The notes: generated from the sequence alone by a model not told the origin. A DNA stretch of 64,000 nucleotides from Streptomyces filamentosus (GCF_014654895.1 NZ_BNBE01000001.1:1488001-1552000); one strand, 5' to 3'; positions 7,529 through 16,328 are shown, counted from the stretch's first letter. Program-made: numbers and translations.

Positions 7529-8797
7529 ATGGCGGCAGGCGCCCCCCGGATCTTCGTCTCCCACCTGGCCGGCACGGCCGTCTTCGACCCCGTGGGCGAT
7601 CAGGTGGGCCGGGTCAGCGACCTGGTGGCGATGCTCCGCGTCGGCCGGCGGCCGCCCCGGCTGCTCGGCATGGTCGTGGAGGTGCTGAGCCGGCGGCGGG
7701 TGTTCGTGCCGATGACCCGGATCACCGGCGTGGAGTCCGGGCAGGTCATCACGACCGGTGTGGTCAACATGCGGCGGTTCGAGCAGCGGCCGACCGAGCG
7801 TCTGGTCCTCGGCGAGCTCCTCGACCGGCGGGTGACGCTGGTGGAGACCGGCGAGGAGGTCACCGTCCTCGACATCGCGATCCAGCAGCTGCCGGCCCGC
7901 CGGGACTGGGAGATCGACAAGGTCTTCGTCCGCCGGGGCAAGGGCGGGGCGCTGCGGCGCAAGGGCGAGACGCTGACGGTGGAGTGGTCGGCGGTCACCG
8001 GCTTCTCCCTGGAGGAGCACGGGCAGGGCGCCGAGAGCCTGGTCGCGACCTTCGAGAAGCTCCGTCCCGCCGACCTGGCCAACGCGCTCCACCACCTCTC
8101 CCCCAAGCGGCGCGCCGAGGTGGCCGTCGCCCTCGACGACGACCGGCTCGCCGACGTCCTGGAGGAGCTGCCCGAGGACGACCAGGTGGAGATCCTCGGC
8201 AAGCTGAAGGAGGAGCGGGCGGCCGACGTGCTGGAGGCGATGGACCCGGACGACGCGGCCGACCTCCTCAACGAGCTGCCGGAGGACGAGAAGGAACGGT
8301 TGCTCACGCTGATGCGGCCGGACGACGCGGCCGACGTGCGGCGGCTGATGTCGTACGAGGAGCGGACGGCGGGCGGTCTGATGACCACCGAGCCGATCGT
8401 GCTGCGCCCGGACGCCACCGTGGCCGACGCGCTCGCCCGGGTGCGGCAGCAGGACCTGTCGCCGGCGCTCGCCGCGCAGGTGTACGTGTGCCGGCCGCCG
8501 GACGAGACGCCGACCGGCAAGTACCTGGGCACGGTCCACTTCCAGCGGCTGTTGCGGGACCCGCCGTTCACCCTGGTCAGCTCGCTCGTCGACAGCGATC
8601 TGCCGCCGCTCGGCCCGGACACCCCGCTGCCCGCCGTGACCAGCTACTTCGCGGCGTACAACCTGGTGGCGGCGCCGGTCGTGGACGAGAGCGGTTCGCT
8701 GCTGGGCGCGGTGACCGTCGACGACGTGCTGGACCACCTGCTGCCGGACGACTGGCGGGAGACGGAGTTCCACGAGGAGGGGGTGCGCGGTGGCTGA
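7529..8797 (+). CDS. MgtE N-terminal domain and CBS pair protein lacking the channel domain
   Basis: A 422-residue soluble protein. Residues 1-170 look like PRC-barrel-type beta domains (HLAGTAVFD, GELLDRRVTLVE). Residues 175-275 are the MgtE intracellular N domain, with acidic helical repeats such as DDDRLADVLEELPEDD and DPDDAADLLNELPEDE, and residues 280-410 form a CBS pair (ERTAGGLMTTEPIVLRPDATV, GAVTVDDVLDHL). In true MgtE these parts sense Mg2+ and gate a five-helix channel; here the channel is absent. The DUF1003 membrane gene overlaps the 3' end by eight bases, suggesting the two products work together as a cation sensor. ATG 7529 follows GAGGAGG. The order matches M. tuberculosis Rv1232c-Rv1231c as I recall it. 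Confidence 0.9.
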   Translation: MAAGAPRIFVSHLAGTAVFDPVGDQVGRVSDLVAMLRVGRRPPRLLGMVVEVLSRRRVFVPMTRITGVESGQVITTGVVNMRRFEQRPTERLVLGELLDRRVTLVETGEEVTVLDIAIQQLPARRDWEIDKVFVRRGKGGALRRKGETLTVEWSAVTGFSLEEHGQGAESLVATFEKLRPADLANALHHLSPKRRAEVAVALDDDRLADVLEELPEDDQVEILGKLKEERAADVLEAMDPDDAADLLNELPEDEKERLLTLMRPDDAADVRRLMSYEERTAGGLMTTEPIVLRPDATVADALARVRQQDLSPALAAQVYVCRPPDETPTGKYLGTVHFQRLLRDPPFTLVSSLVDSDLPPLGPDTPLPAVTSYFAAYNLVAAPVVDESGSLLGAVTVDDVLDHLLPDDWRETEFHEEGVRGG

Positions 8798-9359
8798 GCG
8801 GTCGCAGGAACGGGAGCGGGACCGGGAGCGGCCGGTGCCCCGGATCCGGCTCGACCTGCCGAGCGAGCGGCGGTACCGGCTGCTGCCGGAGTACGACCCC
8901 GAGGCCTTCGGGCGGCTCTCGGAGCGGATCGCCCGCTTCCTGGGGACCGGCCGGTTCCTGGTGTGGATGACCCTGACGGTCGTCGTCTGGATCGGGTGGA
9001 ACGTCTTCGCCCCGGCGTCGCTGCGGTTCGACGAGTACCCCTTCATCTTCCTCACGCTCGCGCTGTCGCTCCAGGCCTCGTACGCGGCCCCGCTGATCCT
9101 GCTCGCGCAGAACCGGCAGGACGACCGGGACCGGGTCAACCTGGAGCAGGACCGCAAGCAGAACGAGCGCTCGATCGCCGACACGGAATACCTGACCCGG
9201 GAGATCGCGGCGCTCCGGATGGGCCTGGGCGAGGTCGCCACCCGCGACTGGATCCGCTCCGAACTCCAGGACCTCGTGAAGGAACTGGAGGAGCGGGGGC
9301 GGGAGCGCGGCCTATTCCCGCCGGACGGCGAGCGGCGGAGTGACGTACCCGACCGTTGA
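8790..9359 (+). CDS. DUF1003 membrane protein
   Basis: A 189-residue protein of the DUF1003 family. Residues 1-50 are charged and cytoplasmic, two transmembrane helices follow (LVWMTLTVVVWIGWNVF and PFIFLTLALSLQASYAAPLILLA), and then a conserved cytoplasmic segment (AQNRQDDRDRVNLEQD) and a coiled-coil-like helix run to the end. The function is unknown. GTG 8790 lies inside the last codons of the MgtE-N gene, so the two are translationally coupled. The pairing with a Mg2+-sensing module suggests a role in cation transport or its control. The strand and start are secure. Confidence 0.9.
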   Translation: MAERSQERERDRERPVPRIRLDLPSERRYRLLPEYDPEAFGRLSERIARFLGTGRFLVWMTLTVVVWIGWNVFAPASLRFDEYPFIFLTLALSLQASYAAPLILLAQNRQDDRDRVNLEQDRKQNERSIADTEYLTREIAALRMGLGEVATRDWIRSELQDLVKELEERGRERGLFPPDGERRSDVPDR

Positions 9360-9403
9360 CGGCCCTTTCATGGCGGGGTGGTCGTCCCCGTACCATCAGA
9401 GCT

Positions 9404-10537
9404 ATGGCTACGGAAGACGCGGTGCTCGAAGCACTGGCGACGGTGAACGACCCCGAGATCAATCGTCCGATCACTGAGCTCGGCATGGTCAAGTCGGTGG
9501 AGATCGGACCGGACGGCGCGGTCGCCGTGACGGTCTACCTGACGGTCTCCGGCTGCCCGATGCGCGACACCATCACGGAACGCGTCACCGAGGCCGTCTC
9601 CCGCGTCGAGGGCGTCACGGGCGTCGAGGTGACGCTGGACGTGATGAGCGACGAGCAGCGCAAGGAGCTGGCGGCGGCGCTGCGCGGCACCACCGCCGAG
9701 CGGGAGGTGCCCTTCGCGAAGCCGGGTTCGCTGACCCGGGTGTACGCGGTGGCCTCCGGCAAGGGCGGCGTCGGCAAGTCCTCGGTGACGGTGAACCTGG
9801 CGGCGGCGATGGCCGCCGACGGTCTGAAGGTCGGCGTCGTCGACGCGGACATCTACGGCCACAGCGTGCCGCGGATGCTGGGCGCGGACGGGCGTCCGAC
9901 CCAGGTCGAGAACATGATCATGCCGCCGTCGGCGAACGGCGTGAAGGTCATCTCCATCGGCATGTTCACCCCGGGCAACGCGCCGGTGGTGTGGCGCGGC
10001 CCGATGCTGCACCGCGCGCTCCAGCAGTTCCTGGCGGACGTGTACTGGGGCGACCTGGACGTCCTGCTGCTCGACCTGCCGCCGGGCACCGGCGACATCG
10101 CGATCTCCGTCGCACAGCTGGTGCCGAACGCGGAGATCCTCGTCGTGACGACCCCGCAGCAGGCGGCGGCCGAGGTCGCCGAGCGGGCCGGTTCGATCGC
10201 CGTGCAGACCCACCAGAAGATCGTCGGCGTGGTGGAGAACATGGCGGGCCTGCCGTGTCCGCACTGCGACGAGATGGTGGACGTCTTCGGCACCGGCGGC
10301 GGCCAGAAGGTCGCGGACGGCCTGTCCCGCACCACGGGCACGACCGTCCCGGTCCTCGGCTCCATCCCGATCGACGTCCGGCTCCGCGAGGGCGGCGACG
10401 ACGGCCGTCCGGTCGTCCTGTCGAACCCGGACTCCCCGGCGGGCGCCGCCCTGCGCGCCATCGCCGGAAAGCTCGGCGGCCGCCAGCGCGGCCTCTCGGG
10501 CCTGAGCCTGGGCATCACCCCGCGCAACAAGTTCTGA
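9404..10537 (+). CDS. Mrp/ApbC-family Fe-S cluster carrier ATPase
   Basis: A 377-residue Mrp/NBP35 P-loop ATPase thought to carry and deliver Fe-S clusters in the cytoplasm. Residues 1-90 form a MIP18/DUF59 domain (NDPEINRPITELGMVKS, VSGCPMRDTI). The deviant Walker A motif SGKGGVGKSS lies at about residues 117-126, with DADIYGHSVP and DLPPGTGD as downstream nucleotide-site motifs and the CPHC pair as the probable cluster-bridging cysteines. I start at ATG 9404, not the in-frame upstream codon, because TACCAT lies seven bases before it, the leaderless pattern, and the product then begins as family members do (MATEDAVLEAL). A strong terminator follows. Confidence 0.93.
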   Translation: MATEDAVLEALATVNDPEINRPITELGMVKSVEIGPDGAVAVTVYLTVSGCPMRDTITERVTEAVSRVEGVTGVEVTLDVMSDEQRKELAAALRGTTAEREVPFAKPGSLTRVYAVASGKGGVGKSSVTVNLAAAMAADGLKVGVVDADIYGHSVPRMLGADGRPTQVENMIMPPSANGVKVISIGMFTPGNAPVVWRGPMLHRALQQFLADVYWGDLDVLLLDLPPGTGDIAISVAQLVPNAEILVVTTPQQAAAEVAERAGSIAVQTHQKIVGVVENMAGLPCPHCDEMVDVFGTGGGQKVADGLSRTTGTTVPVLGSIPIDVRLREGGDDGRPVVLSNPDSPAGAALRAIAGKLGGRQRGLSGLSLGITPRNKF

Positions 10538-10547
10538 GCGCTCGCGC

Positions 10548-10594
10548 GTACGGGAGGGGGCGCCCCGCAGCCTGCGGGGCGCCCCCTCCCGTAC
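10548..10594. terminator. Bidirectional intrinsic terminator
   Basis: A near-perfect hairpin with arms of about 22 bp (GTACGGGAGGGGG... paired with ...CCCCCTCCCGTAC) around a loop of a few bases. It lies between the ends of the convergent mrp and 10618 genes and can serve both. It lacks a T-tract, as is usual in this genome. Confidence 0.85.
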
Positions 10595-10617
10595 GTGCCG
10601 CCGGTCGGCGCGTGCCG

Positions 10618-11220
10618 TCAGGCGTACGGCCCGAGGTCCTTGATCTGCGCGAAGCCGAGCCCGTACGCGCTCATGCCCCGCCCGTACGCCCCGATGTGGG
10701 CGTCCCCGGCCGATCCGGCCAGCACCCAGCCGAACTCGGACTCGCGGTAGTGGAAGCGCACCGGGACGCCGTCGACCGGCAGGGACAGCGAGGTCCAGGC
10801 GGGGCCTTCGAGGTCGTCGGCGAGCTCGAAGGCCGTCTCGGTCTGCTGGTCGAGCCAGTGGTCGCGCAGCCCGTGGTCGAGCGTGGCGGGCCAGGTGTGG
10901 GCGAGCAGTCCGGAGCCGGCCAGCCAGGCGGCGGAGGAGACGGTGGTGGCGTCGAGGACGCCGGTGCCGTCGCCGGTGCGCCGCACGGGGTTCGCGGCGA
11001 CCGTCACCACGACGGCGAAGCGCTCCTTCTCCGTGCCCGCGACCTCGGACTTTATCGACGGCTCGTCACCGTGGCCCACCGAGCCGTGCTGGACGGTGCC
11101 GTCCGCCGCCGTGCCGATCTGCATCAGCCGGCGGGGGCCGGTGAACGCCTCGTCCAGCCCGTACCAGGCGAAGGGTGCGCGCAGAAAGCCCTCGGCTTCC
11201 ACCCGACTCGTCGTCTTCAT
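10618..11220 (-). CDS. Conserved hypothetical protein
   Basis: A 200-residue soluble protein with no signal peptide or membrane segment. I recognise it only as a conserved actinobacterial hypothetical. It has aromatic-rich segments (FAWYGLDEAF, VRFHYRESEFGWVLAG) and a C-terminal Gly-rich region (HIGAYGRGMSAYGLGF). The pattern suggests a beta-rich fold, but no catalytic motif is visible. ATG 11220 is used, with a GAGG-rich stretch upstream. It lies downstream of tatB on the same strand with an 88-base gap and ends at the strong terminator shared with mrp, so it could be the last gene of the sigma/HtrA/TatB transcription unit. I cannot propose a function. Confidence 0.65.
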   Translation of the reverse strand: MKTTSRVEAEGFLRAPFAWYGLDEAFTGPRRLMQIGTAADGTVQHGSVGHGDEPSIKSEVAGTEKERFAVVVTVAANPVRRTGDGTGVLDATTVSSAAWLAGSGLLAHTWPATLDHGLRDHWLDQQTETAFELADDLEGPAWTSLSLPVDGVPVRFHYRESEFGWVLAGSAGDAHIGAYGRGMSAYGLGFAQIKDLGPYA

Positions 11221-11308
11221 CTCGGCCGCCTCCTCGTTCCGTCAACTCAAGGAGGATAGCGACCGGGCGGTGACGCGCCGTGGCAGCCCGTGCCGTCGGG
11301 TCGCGTCG

Positions 11309-11761
11309 TCAGGTCGCGTCGGAGTCGTACGGCGGCCGCTCGGGGGCGGCGGGCCCGTCCTTCTTCTTGAGGAGGTCGGGGGTGGAGCCGTTGACCGCGG
11401 CGGGGGCGGCGGGCGCGGCGGCGGGGGCGGTCTCCCGGCCGTGGACGGCGTCGGCGACCTCGTTGATCTCCTTGCGGAGGTCGAAGCTGGAGCGCAGTTC
11501 CTTGAGGTCGCCGAGGTCCTCGTTGCTGTCGAGCTGCTTGCGGATGAAGGTCTTCGGGTTCAGGTCCTCGAACTCGAAGTCCTTGAACTCCGGCCCCAGC
11601 TCGGTGCGGATGTCCTGCTTCGCGCTGTCGGAGAACTCGCGGATCTTCCGGATGAAACGGGAGACGTCCTGCACGACCTTCGGCAGCTTGTCCGGCCCGA
11701 AGACGAGCACGGCGAGGACGACGAGCGTCACCAGCTCGAGTGCGCCTATGTCGTTGAACAC
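11309..11761 (-). CDS. tatB: Sec-independent protein translocase subunit TatB
   Basis: A 150-residue TatB: one N-terminal transmembrane helix (IGALELVTLVVLAVLVFGPDKLP), the conserved FGPDKLP hinge, an amphipathic helix (VVQDVSRFIRKIREFSD) and a long charged tail rich in Ala and Pro. TatB works with TatC to bind twin-arginine signal peptides of folded exported proteins. The start is GTG 11761. It lies directly after htrA in the sigma factor/anti-sigma/htrA/tatB order known from M. tuberculosis sigE-rseA-htrA-tatB. Identity is secure from the hinge and the position. Confidence 0.93.
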   Translation of the reverse strand: MFNDIGALELVTLVVLAVLVFGPDKLPKVVQDVSRFIRKIREFSDSAKQDIRTELGPEFKDFEFEDLNPKTFIRKQLDSNEDLGDLKELRSSFDLRKEINEVADAVHGRETAPAAAPAAPAAVNGSTPDLLKKKDGPAAPERPPYDSDAT

Positions 11762-11877
11762 CTGCTAGCTCCTCTTCACGCCGGTCGTGCGCGGCCCGCT
11801 CCACGGTACCCGCCCGGACTGCCGGACGGGTACCTCGCGATGTCCGTCACATGTCGTTCGCACGCCCCGGGAGTGTC

Positions 11878-13575
11878 TCAGCCGCCCTGCGCCGAGCCGA
11901 GCGTGAGGGTCCGGGTCAGTTCCCTGCCGTCCCGGGTGAGGGTGAGGGCGAGGGCGTCGCCGGGCCGGTGGGCGCGGATCTTCACGATCAGCTCCTCGCC
12001 GTTGTGCACCCGCTGGCCGTCGACCTTGGTGATGACGTCGCCGGGGCGCAGCCCGGCCTTGGCGGCGGGGCCGTCGGGGGTGACGGCGGGGGTGCCGTCC
12101 TTGCCCTTGTCGCCGACGCGGGCGCCGTCGCCGGTGAACTGCATGTCGAGGCTGACGCCGATGACGGGGTGGGTGGCCTTGCCGGTGTTGATGAGCTCCT
12201 CGGCGACCCGCTTGCCCTGGTTGATCGGGATGGCGAAGCCGAGGCCGATGGAGCCGGCCTGGCCGCCCCCGCCGCCCTCCCCGTCCCCGGAGCCGCCGGC
12301 GGCGCGGATGGCGCTGTTGATGCCGATGACGCGGCCCTTGCCGTCGAGGAGGGGGCCGCCGGAGTTGCCGGGGTTGATGGGGGCATCGGTCTGGAGGGCG
12401 TCGACGTAGCTGATGTCGCTGCCGTCGCCCTTCTCGCCGCCCGCGGTGATCGGGCGCTCCTTGGCGCTGATGATGCCGGAGGTGACCGTGTTGGAGAGGT
12501 CGAAGGGGGCGCCGATGGCGACGACGGGGTCGCCGACGCGGACGGCGTCGGAGTTGCCGAGCGGGAGCGGCTTGAGGCCGGTGACGCGGGTGACCTGGAC
12601 GACGGCGAGGTCGTAGCCGGCGTCCTTGCCGATGAGCTTGGCGGAGGCGGTCTCGCCGCTGGAGAAGGTGACGGTGATGTCGCCGGAGGAGGAGGCCGCG
12701 TCGACGACGTGGTTGTTGGTGAGGATGTGGCCGCGGTTGTCGAGGACGAAGCCGGTGCCGGTGCCGGCCGAGCCGCCGCCGCTGACGTGCAGGGTGACGA
12801 CGCCGGGCAGGGCGCGGGCGGCGATGCCGGCGACGCTGTCGGGCGCGCGGTCGGTGGTGCCGGCGTCGGTCTGGGGCAGCTCGACGGCGCCGGCGATGCC
12901 GCCGTTGCGCTCGACGTAGGCGCCGACGCCGCCGCCGATGACGCCGGTGAGCAGCGCGAAGGCGAGGGCCCCGACGAGGGCGAGGCCGCGCCGGGACTTC
13001 TTCCGGGCGGGCGGGGGTACGGCTCCGGGGCCGGCGCCCCAGGGGTCGTACTGGCCCCAGGCGGGCGGCACGGGTCCCTGCGGGGGCGGCACGGCCCCCT
13101 GCGGCGGCACGGCGGCCTGCGGCGCGGGAACGGGCTGGGGGGCCGTCACGGGCTGCGGGACCGGCGCGGGGTGCGGGGCCGTCACGGCCGGCGGGGCCGG
13201 GGCGGACGCGGCGGGGTGCTGGACCGGCGGCGCGGGCGCCCACGGGCCGGGCTCGCCGTAGGGCGGCGTCCGGTACTCGTCGGGCTCGTGCAGCGGCTGC
13301 GGGCGGGCGGCGACGGGCTCCGGTGCCGGCTCGGGCTCGGGCTGCGGCTCGGCGGCCCGCTCCGGCGCGGCCTCGGGGGCGGGCGCGGGAGTGGGCTCGG
13401 GCGGGGCCGGGGATCCGGGCGCGGGGGCCGCGTCCTTCGTCATGTCGACCTTGGGGGCGGCGCCCGGTGCCTGGAGGGGGAAGTCGTCCTCCTCCGCCGG
13501 GGGCGGCGTGGGTATCCGCGCCGCCTCCGGGGGCGTCGAAGGCCGGCTCCACCAGTTCGGCTTCCCGTCGTCCAT
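11878..13575 (-). CDS. htrA: HtrA/DegP-type S1C serine protease, membrane-anchored
   Basis: A 565-residue envelope quality-control protease. Residues 1-190 are a Pro/Ala/Glu-rich, disordered cytoplasmic region, followed by one transmembrane helix at about 195-220. The chymotrypsin-like domain carries the complete triad His289 (TNNHVV), Asp322 (YDLAVV) and Ser405 (GNSGGP), and a C-terminal PDZ domain spans about 450-560 (GPAAKAGLRPGDVITKVDGQ). A Gly-rich loop near residue 435 is unusual. The N-terminal extension is long but typical of actinobacterial HtrA. The gene follows the ECF sigma and anti-sigma genes, and in mycobacteria the SigE regulon includes htrA. ATG 13575 follows a purine-rich stretch. 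Confidence 0.93.
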   Translation of the reverse strand: MDDGKPNWWSRPSTPPEAARIPTPPPAEEDDFPLQAPGAAPKVDMTKDAAPAPGSPAPPEPTPAPAPEAAPERAAEPQPEPEPAPEPVAARPQPLHEPDEYRTPPYGEPGPWAPAPPVQHPAASAPAPPAVTAPHPAPVPQPVTAPQPVPAPQAAVPPQGAVPPPQGPVPPAWGQYDPWGAGPGAVPPPARKKSRRGLALVGALAFALLTGVIGGGVGAYVERNGGIAGAVELPQTDAGTTDRAPDSVAGIAARALPGVVTLHVSGGGSAGTGTGFVLDNRGHILTNNHVVDAASSSGDITVTFSSGETASAKLIGKDAGYDLAVVQVTRVTGLKPLPLGNSDAVRVGDPVVAIGAPFDLSNTVTSGIISAKERPITAGGEKGDGSDISYVDALQTDAPINPGNSGGPLLDGKGRVIGINSAIRAAGGSGDGEGGGGGQAGSIGLGFAIPINQGKRVAEELINTGKATHPVIGVSLDMQFTGDGARVGDKGKDGTPAVTPDGPAAKAGLRPGDVITKVDGQRVHNGEELIVKIRAHRPGDALALTLTRDGRELTRTLTLGSAQGG

Positions 13576-13651
13576 GCTCTCCCCGCAACCGCTGACCCGT
13601 GGGCGCCCCGGTGTTCGGGCGCCCTGAGCGAGGATTCAACCAGGTCGGAGG

Positions 13652-14479
13652 TCAGCGGTGGGAGCCCGGCGGGGCACCGGGCGAGCTGGGGGCCGGACTG
13701 GGCACCGGGCCGAGGGCCGGCTGGAGGGCGGGGGCCGCCGGGCGTATGAAGGGCGGGAGGGCGAAGAAGGGCTGCGCCTGCGCCGCCCGGAAGCGGACCG
13801 CGGTGGCCTGGACGGCGTCCGGGAGGGCGGTGCCGGGGGTGAGCGGACCGGCGGCCACGGACTGGGCGCCGGTGGAGCGCTCGGAGCGGTCCGACCGGCC
13901 GGTGGCCTGGGCGGCGGAACCGGGACCCGCGGAGGCGGTCCCCGCGCGCGCCGGGGTGATCGCGCTGCCGGCGCCCTGGCCGCCGCGGGCGGCGGTGGCG
14001 AGGGACCCCTCGACGGGCACGGTGCCGCCGAGGGCGATGGCAGCGAAGGAGACCGCCCCGGCGGCGGCCACGGCGAAGCGCCGGCCGCGTCCGGACGGGG
14101 CGACGGCGTGGACCCGGAAGCCGGTGCCGGTCTCGGGCGCGGCGGGGGTGACGGTGGCGGTGGCGAAGCCGTCGCTCTTCACGCCGCCGGATTCGAGCAG
14201 CTGTTCCAGCGGGGAGCGCCCGGGGTCCCCGGGACCGCCGGGAAGGCCCTGGAGGCGGGCGAGGAAGCCCTCGGAGGGCTGCGGGGCGCCGCTGGACGCG
14301 AAGACGTTCTTCAGGGCGCGCTGCGCGTCGGCCTCGGCCTTGCAGCGGGCGCAGGTGGCGAGGTGGGCGAGGACCCGCTCGCGGGTGTCGTGGCCGAGTT
14401 CGCCGTCGACGAGCGCGGCGAGCCGGTCCCCGAGGTGCTGTTCCGCGGGGGTCGGGGACGGAGGACGGGTTCCGCTCAC
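13652..14479 (-). CDS. ZAS-type anti-sigma factor (RseA-like)
   Basis: A 275-residue anti-sigma factor with the zinc-binding anti-sigma motif His-x3-Cys-x2-Cys (HLATCARC: His39, Cys43, Cys46), a single transmembrane helix at roughly residues 130-152 ([18 protein letters not shown]) and a Pro/Ala-rich outer region. It should hold the ECF sigma factor encoded upstream and release it under envelope or redox stress. The frame stays open far upstream, but I start at GTG 14479 because it overlaps the sigma stop codon by four bases (GTGA) and has GGAGG upstream, the sign of translational coupling. It corresponds in position to M. tuberculosis RseA. Confidence 0.9.
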   Translation of the reverse strand: MSGTRPPSPTPAEQHLGDRLAALVDGELGHDTRERVLAHLATCARCKAEADAQRALKNVFASSGAPQPSEGFLARLQGLPGGPGDPGRSPLEQLLESGGVKSDGFATATVTPAAPETGTGFRVHAVAPSGRGRRFAVAAAGAVSFAAIALGGTVPVEGSLATAARGGQGAGSAITPARAGTASAGPGSAAQATGRSDRSERSTGAQSVAAGPLTPGTALPDAVQATAVRFRAAQAQPFFALPPFIRPAAPALQPALGPVPSPAPSSPGAPPGSHR

Positions 14480-15231
14480 GCTGTCCCGGCCTCCCATCCG
14501 ACGGTGGCCAGGGACCGCTCGGCGCGGGCCTCGGGCGACCGGTGCTTGAGGGCCTTGCGCAGGTGGGAGCGGCCGCGGTGGATGCGGCTGCGGACGGTGC
14601 CGAGCTTCACGCCGAGGGTGGCGGCGATCTCCTCGTACGACAGCCCCTCGATGTCGCACAGGACGACGGCGGCGCGGAACTCGGGCGCCAGGGTGTCGAG
14701 GGCCTGCTGGACGTCGGCGTCGAAGTGGGTGTCGTTGAACACCTGCTGGGGGGAGGGCTCACGGCTGGGCAGCCGCTCGGCGGCGTCGTCGGCGAGCGCG
14801 TCGAAGCGGATGCGCTGCTTGCGGCGGACCATGTCGAGGAAGAGGTTGGTCGTGATGCGGTGCAGCCAGCCCTCGAAGGTGCCGGGGGTGTACGTCGACA
14901 GCGAGCGGAAGACGCGGACGAAGACCTCCTGGGTGAGGTCCTCGGCGTCGTGCTGATTGCCGGTCAGCCGGTAGGCGAGGCGGTAGACGCGACCACTGTG
15001 CGTGCTGACGATCTCCTCCCAGGTGGGCGGAGTCCACGCCTGTGATTCCGCATCCGATGCGAAGGTCGCGGTGGTGGGTGCGGCGGCAGTGCGGGTCTTG
15101 TCAGCGGTGTCGGTCACGGATTTCGGCTCACCCGCCGACCTGAGAAGACGCCTGAGCGCTCCTCCCCGATCCACAGGCGCAGCCGCACCTCCCCTATCGG
15201 CTCTGGTGGTGTCCAGTGGAGCCCCTACCAT
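14476..15231 (-). CDS. sigE: ECF RNA polymerase sigma factor (mycobacterial SigE-like)
   Basis: A 251-residue extracytoplasmic-function sigma factor. A variable N-terminal extension of about 75 residues precedes region 2 ([28 protein letters not shown], then [20 protein letters not shown]) and region 4 ([41 protein letters not shown]). I start at ATG 15231, preceded by GAGGTGG; a GTG nearer region 2 (VTDTADKT) is the alternative. It is cotranscribed with the ZAS anti-sigma gene (4-base overlap), htrA and tatB. Its own upstream region has a near-consensus ECF promoter, so it probably drives itself. The name follows the mycobacterial orthologue; it is not the cell-wall SigE/CseABC factor of S. 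coelicolor. Confidence 0.93.
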   Translation of the reverse strand: MVGAPLDTTRADRGGAAAPVDRGGALRRLLRSAGEPKSVTDTADKTRTAAAPTTATFASDAESQAWTPPTWEEIVSTHSGRVYRLAYRLTGNQHDAEDLTQEVFVRVFRSLSTYTPGTFEGWLHRITTNLFLDMVRRKQRIRFDALADDAAERLPSREPSPQQVFNDTHFDADVQQALDTLAPEFRAAVVLCDIEGLSYEEIAATLGVKLGTVRSRIHRGRSHLRKALKHRSPEARAERSLATVGWEAGTA

Positions 15232-15323
15232 AGCCACCTCGCCCGTTAGCTCCGGATAAGAATCTTTACGCGCATTTGGATCGGGGTCGTCCGCCGGTCC
15301 TCGTACGCGTCCTTCCCCTGGTG

Positions 15324-15350
15324 AACGCCCGGTCCCATCTGCGGGTTCCC
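15324..15350 (-). promoter_or_regulatory. ECF-type (SigE-like) autoregulatory promoter
   Basis: On the minus strand GGGAACCC (15350-15343) is followed after exactly 15 bases by CGTT (15327-15324), the -35/-10 layout recognised by SigE/SigH-type ECF factors (GGAAC and CGTT cores). The start point would fall near 15316, giving a leader of about 85 bases to the sigma ATG. Confidence 0.75.
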
Positions 15351-15373
15351 GGTGACAGCGGATACAGTCACCG

Positions 15374-16039
15374 TTGCGCCAACTAAGGGGACAGGAGAGG
15401 GCCATTACCGCCAACCGGCAGACGGACCGGGCGTTCGCCGACGCCTTTGTCGCCGAGGACGAAGCTCTGCGCTGGGCCCGCGCCCGGGCCCACGAGGCAG
15501 GGCTGCCCTCGGTGTCGCCGGGCACGGGTGCGGCGCTGCGTCTGCTGGCGGCGTCGGCGGACGCCAAGGCGGTGGCCGAGATCGGTACGGGCACGGGCGT
15601 GTCGGGGATCTACCTGCTGCTCGGGATGCGCCCGGACGGCACCCTGACCACGGTGGACGTGCAGCCGGAGCACCAGCAGTTCGCGAAGGCGGCGTTCCGG
15701 GCGGCGGGCTTCGCGGGCAACCGGGCGCGGTTCATCCCGGGCCGGGCGCTGGACGTGCTGCCGCGGCTCGCGGACGGCGGGTACGACCTCGTCTTCTGCG
15801 ACGGGGACCGCGGGGAGTACCCGGACTATCTCGCTGAATCGTTGCGCCTGCTCCGACCTGGGGGTCTGGTGTGCTTCGAGGGCGTCTTCGCGGACGGCCG
15901 CACGGTGGACTCCGGTGCCCAGCCGGCCGAGGTGCAGCGGGTCCGCGAGCTGCTGCGCACGGTCCGGGAGAGCTCCCAGCTGCTGCCGACCCTGCTGCCC
16001 GTGGGCGACGGCCTGCTGTGCGCGGTGCGGCGGGGCTGA
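15374..16039 (+). CDS. O-methyltransferase (SAM-dependent, COMT-like)
   Basis: A class I SAM-dependent O-methyltransferase of the bacterial catechol-O-methyltransferase-like family, divergent from the sigma gene as Rv1220c is from sigE. SAM-binding motif I is [12 protein letters not shown], the acidic ribose-binding strand follows as TTVDVQPEH, and [17 protein letters not shown] carries the metal/substrate Asp residues. The start is unusual. No ATG or GTG lies near the conserved N-terminus; TTG 15374 would give 221 residues and would be nearly leaderless after TACAGT (15363-15368), while ATT at 15404 has GGAGAGG at ideal spacing and would give 211 residues. I list the TTG. The substrate is unknown. 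Confidence 0.88.
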   Translation: MRQLRGQERAITANRQTDRAFADAFVAEDEALRWARARAHEAGLPSVSPGTGAALRLLAASADAKAVAEIGTGTGVSGIYLLLGMRPDGTLTTVDVQPEHQQFAKAAFRAAGFAGNRARFIPGRALDVLPRLADGGYDLVFCDGDRGEYPDYLAESLRLLRPGGLVCFEGVFADGRTVDSGAQPAEVQRVRELLRTVRESSQLLPTLLPVGDGLLCAVRRG

Positions 16040-16106
16040 GCCCCCGTCGGGCGGTCCGGCGCGGCCGGGTCCCGCCGGGCCGGCCCCCGCAGGCCCCGGA
16101 CACACC

Positions 16107-16140
16107 GCTGCCCCGGACGGCGGGGCCGTACCGGGGCAGC
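16107..16140. terminator. Bidirectional terminator hairpin
   Basis: GCTGCCCCGG (16107-16116) pairs perfectly with CCGGGGCAGC (16131-16140) around a 14-base loop, between the convergent O-methyltransferase and DUF3117 genes. Confidence 0.75.
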
Positions 16141-16160
16141 GTGCAGGAGAACGGGGAGGG

Positions 16161-16328
16161 TCAGCCGACGACCTTCTTCAGGGCATCACCGAGCGCCTCG
16201 GCCTCGTCCGGGGTCAGCTCGACCACGAGCCGACCGCCGCCTTCGAGCGGAACGCGCATGACGATGCCCCGCCCCTCCTTGGTCACCTCGAGCGGGCCGT
16301 CACCCGTCCGCGGCTTCATGGCCGCCAT
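16161..16328 (-). CDS. DUF3117 domain protein
   Basis: A 55-residue actinobacterial protein that is all DUF3117 (MKPRTGDGPLEVTKEGRG near the start, ELTPDEAEALGDALKKVVG at the end). The pattern suggests a small beta sheet plus one helix; the function is unknown. The open frame continues upstream, but ATG 16328 with AAGGGGA before it gives the usual family start (MAAMKPRTGDG). M. tuberculosis Rv1211, in the same neighbourhood beside tagA, belongs to this family. A GATAAT box on the minus strand about 95 bases upstream could be its -10 element. Confidence 0.9.
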   Translation of the reverse strand: MAAMKPRTGDGPLEVTKEGRGIVMRVPLEGGGRLVVELTPDEAEALGDALKKVVG

